Shown in pieces: positions 61,768 to 64,000 of a DNA stretch of 64,000 bases; position 1 is the first letter of the stretch, and the number at the start of each line of letters is the position of its first letter. This DNA is from Sulfitobacter sp. M05 (lineage in GTDB: Bacteria; Pseudomonadota; Alphaproteobacteria; Rhodobacterales; Rhodobacteraceae): positions 1 to 64,000 of the forward strand of contig NZ_JABEDH010000007.1 in NCBI RefSeq assembly GCF_029285175.1, read 5' to 3'. A model generated the notes under the pieces. The model did not search any database. It worked only from the letters and a program-made list of their open reading frames with translations, and was not told the origin of the DNA. The position numbers and the translations under genes are program-made.

Positions 61768-64000
61768 TTGGCGATCTACCATCTTTCCGCGCAGATCATC
61801 GGCAAAGGGGGCGGGCGGTCTGCTGTGGCAGCTGCTGCCTATCGGCATTGCGCCAAGATGGAACGCGAAGAGACCGCCGAAGAGATCGACTATTCCCGTA
61901 AAGGCGGCAACGCGCATTCGGAATTTGCGCTGCCAAAGGATGCGCCAGCGTGGATTGCAGAGTTTGCGGCAGATCATACAGCGCCTGAAGCGAGTGCTCA
62001 TTTCTGGAATGCGGTGGAAGCCAACGAGGGGCGCAAAGACGCGCAGTTAGCGCGCGAATTCGTCCTGGCACTTCCCGTCGAATTGACGACAGAGCAGAAC
62101 ATTGAGCTAGTACGGGACTTCGTTGCGCGAGAATTGTCTGCGCATGGGATCGTCGCGGACTGGGCCTATCACGACATGCCCAACAACCCGCATGTGCATT
62201 TGATGACGTCATTGCGTCCACTGACAGAAGAAGGGTTCGGGGCCAAGCGTGTGCCGGTCTTGGGTGATGATGGCGCACCTGTCCGGGGTAAGGACGGCAA
62301 GATCCGTTATGAGCAATTCACCGGCGGACTAGAGCGATTGCGTGAGATGCGCGCGGCCTGGGCAGAAACGCAGAACCATCATCTTGCCAAACATGGTCAC
62401 GACATCCGGGTTGATCATCGGTCCTTTGAAGAGCTAGGGATTGATGCGGTCCCGAGTAAACATCGCGGACCCGCCTCGGACAACATGGATGCGCGAGGCG
62501 ATGTGTCGGAACTGGCCGAGAAAGCCAAACTTGCGGCGCGGGAAAACTATCTGCGCTATGCCGATGATCCGACGCTTGTTCTCAAAAAGATCACCACGCA
62601 GAAGGCTGTATTCACACGCCATGACATCGCTCGTGAAATCCACAGAACCGAATGTTCAGCGTCTGAGTTCCAGTCACTCTTCTATCAAGTTGGCGCGCAT
62701 GAAGAATTGGTGCCAGTGGCCGCACCTGCCTTCGATCCATTCACAGGAGATGCCACAAGCGAGGCGATGTTCTCAACCCGGACGATGGTCGAGCTGGAAC
62801 ATCAGATGGTGCAAAACATTGATGGTCTTGCAAGCCGCATATCGGCTCAAATCGCTGATCGTGATCTCGACAAAGCCTACAAGTTGTTCGAAGCGAAGCG
62901 TGGGTTTGATCTGACTTATCAACAGAAGATGGTGGTCCGGCATCTGACGCGGGAGACAGGCGCGGCGGCTTTGGTGGGATATGCGGGCGCAGGGAAATCA
63001 ACGGCAACCGAGGCGACACGGATTGCCTTTGAGGCCCAAGGCCACACGGTGGTCGGTGGCGCATTGGCCGGTATTGCGGCCGATAATCTGCGGTCGGAAG
63101 CTGGCATTGAAAGTCGAACCTTGGCCTCTTGGGAGTACCAATGGGCCAAAGGGGATATGCTGCCGAACGCAAAAACAGTGTTCGTGATGGACGAGGCGGG
63201 CATGGTGTCGTCCCGCCAGATGGAGAGCATCACGCGCACCCTGAACGAGGTCGGAGCGCGGATGATCGTGCTTGGCGATGCGCGGCAGCTCCAGCCGATC
63301 CAGGCTGGTGCCGCGTTCCGCGCCTTTGTCGATGTGACGGGATACGCGGAGCTCGACAGCGTCGTGCGCCAGCATGAGCCGTGGATGCGCGATGCGGCAA
63401 TCGCGTTCGGATCGGGCAGGGCGCATGAGGGGGTTGCGGCCTATCTTGAGCATGGAAAGCTCGGCTGGTCTGAAAGCAATGAAGATGCGCGGGCCGATCT
63501 TATCCGGGACTGGTTGCCATATCATCAGGCATCAGCCGACATCACCATCATGGCGCATCGCAACAAGGATGTGATCTCGCTTAACGTCGCGGCGCGGGAG
63601 ATGCTGAAGTCCCAAGGCGCGCTTGGTGAGGAGCATGCGTTTGCATCGGAGCGTGGCAAAAAGCCGTTCGCAGCGGGAGATCAAATCCTATTTCTGAAGA
63701 ACGAACGCAGCCTCGGTGTGTTCAATGGATCGACAGGATCTGTCGTTGAAGCCGATAAGAACCTGCTCAAGGTCTTGGTCGAAGGACAGGTCGATCCAAT
63801 CACGCTGCGGGCTAACGAGTACAATCATATCGACTATGGGTATGCGCGCACGATCCACAAGGAGCAGGGCAACACGGTCGACCGCTCCTTTGTCTATCTG
63901 TCTCCGACAATGGACGCGCAGCTCTCTTACGTGGCGCTCACCCGGCACCGTGATGACGTGTCCCTCTACGCCTCACGAGAGGATTATCGCAGCAAAGGCG
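61768..64000 (+). CDS. traA: Ti-type TraA relaxase/helicase, 3' end outside window
   Basis: A frame open for 744 codons from TTG 61768 (GGAAAGGAG site) to the window end. N-terminus: AIYHLSAQIIGKGGGRSAVA then AAYRHCAKMEREETAEEIDY, the MobA/MobL relaxase start with catalytic Tyr; the metal-binding HxH is in MPNNPHVHLM near residue 150. From about residue 380 a RecD-like helicase: Walker A ALVGYAGAGKSTATEATRIA, Walker B VFVMDEAGMVSSRQ, then QLQPIQAGAAFR and the late GYARTIHKEQGNTVDRSFVY. It nicks at oriT and unwinds the plasmid for transfer. Confidence 0.9.
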   Translation, partial: MAIYHLSAQIIGKGGGRSAVAAAAYRHCAKMEREETAEEIDYSRKGGNAHSEFALPKDAPAWIAEFAADHTAPEASAHFWNAVEANEGRKDAQLAREFVLALPVELTTEQNIELVRDFVARELSAHGIVADWAYHDMPNNPHVHLMTSLRPLTEEGFGAKRVPVLGDDGAPVRGKDGKIRYEQFTGGLERLREMRAAWAETQNHHLAKHGHDIRVDHRSFEELGIDAVPSKHRGPASDNMDARGDVSELAEKAKLAARENYLRYADDPTLVLKKITTQKAVFTRHDIAREIHRTECSASEFQSLFYQVGAHEELVPVAAPAFDPFTGDATSEAMFSTRTMVELEHQMVQNIDGLASRISAQIADRDLDKAYKLFEAKRGFDLTYQQKMVVRHLTRETGAAALVGYAGAGKSTATEATRIAFEAQGHTVVGGALAGIAADNLRSEAGIESRTLASWEYQWAKGDMLPNAKTVFVMDEAGMVSSRQMESITRTLNEVGARMIVLGDARQLQPIQAGAAFRAFVDVTGYAELDSVVRQHEPWMRDAAIAFGSGRAHEGVAAYLEHGKLGWSESNEDARADLIRDWLPYHQASADITIMAHRNKDVISLNVAAREMLKSQGALGEEHAFASERGKKPFAAGDQILFLKNERSLGVFNGSTGSVVEADKNLLKVLVEGQVDPITLRANEYNHIDYGYARTIHKEQGNTVDRSFVYLSPTMDAQLSYVALTRHRDDVSLYASREDYRSKG

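Noticed and set aside
61745..62050. 101-residue open frame at the start of traA
   Set aside because: It is a shadow; the true relaxase frame starts at TTG 61768 and is open to the window end.

Overview
The window looks like accessory DNA, most likely a large plasmid or integrative element, from an alphaproteobacterium of the Rhodobacteraceae (Roseobacter group). Evidence: moderate-to-high GC with many divergent mobile elements, TAXI-type TRAP transport, a Ti-plasmid-like traA/traC/traD/coupling-protein block with an oriT-like site, a DUF736 gene, and sulfite oxidation genes paired with an ECF sigma factor. No rRNA, tRNA, CRISPR array or repABC replication locus was seen.

Layout. (1) 1-16992: a salicylate-to-gentisate catabolic cluster bracketed by two directly oriented, apparently identical IS481-family copies, with an IS21-family element inside the left one. 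On the minus strand run a salicylyl-CoA 5-hydroxylase, a fused hydroxylase/CoA-ligase, a TAXI-TRAP importer, fumarylpyruvate hydrolase, a universal stress protein, a GST-type maleylpyruvate isomerase, gentisate 1,2-dioxygenase and a degenerate isomerase-like protein. A hotdog thioesterase and an IclR regulator diverge from them. Proposed flow: uptake, CoA activation, 5-hydroxylation to gentisyl-CoA, thioester hydrolysis, ring cleavage, isomerisation, hydrolysis to fumarate and pyruvate. (2) 16993-17940: decayed chimeric fragments (quinone reductase, LysR, GMC oxidoreductase). (3) 18032-29338: a set of electrophile/quinone-handling genes under two LysR regulators (tautomerase, Grx2, YgiN-like monooxygenase, zinc-independent quinone reductase, DoxX, VOC ring-cleavage dioxygenase, glutathionyl-hydroquinone reductase, truncated YpfH-like esterase). 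(4) 29339-32997: a minimal Tn5053/Tn402-type tniA-tniB-tniQ transposon joining a truncated esterase to a truncated AbiEii toxin.

(5) 32998-43603: a defence-like island. It has an orphan AbiEi-type antitoxin, a three-gene ABC-3C conflict system (alpha/beta-hydrolase effector, middle component, SMC-like ABC ATPase), two tandem DUF3800 genes, an unrecognised 469-residue protein, and a GIY-YIG nuclease followed by six helix-turn repeats. REP-like sequences lie between these genes. (6) 44113-48354: an ECF sigma/anti-sigma pair facing a periplasmic sulfite dehydrogenase, a two-haem cytochrome c and an orphan solute-binding protein. (7) 48706-54845: a solo tyrosine recombinase, an exo-endonuclease-phosphatase-fold protein with a beta-rich insert, three small unknowns, and a c-type haem protein whose signal peptide is cut off by an in-frame TAA. 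(8) 54846-64000: plasmid maintenance and mobilisation genes (small unknowns, thermonuclease, SSB-like, DUF736, RepL-like, coupling protein, TraD, TraC, oriT, TraA relaxase running off the end).

The most interesting item is the ABC-3C operon with its lipase-like effector and the linked DUF3800 pair. Next come the GIY-YIG repeat nuclease and the fused salicylate CoA-ligase/hydroxylase. All functions are inferred from reading the sequence; no database search was run.
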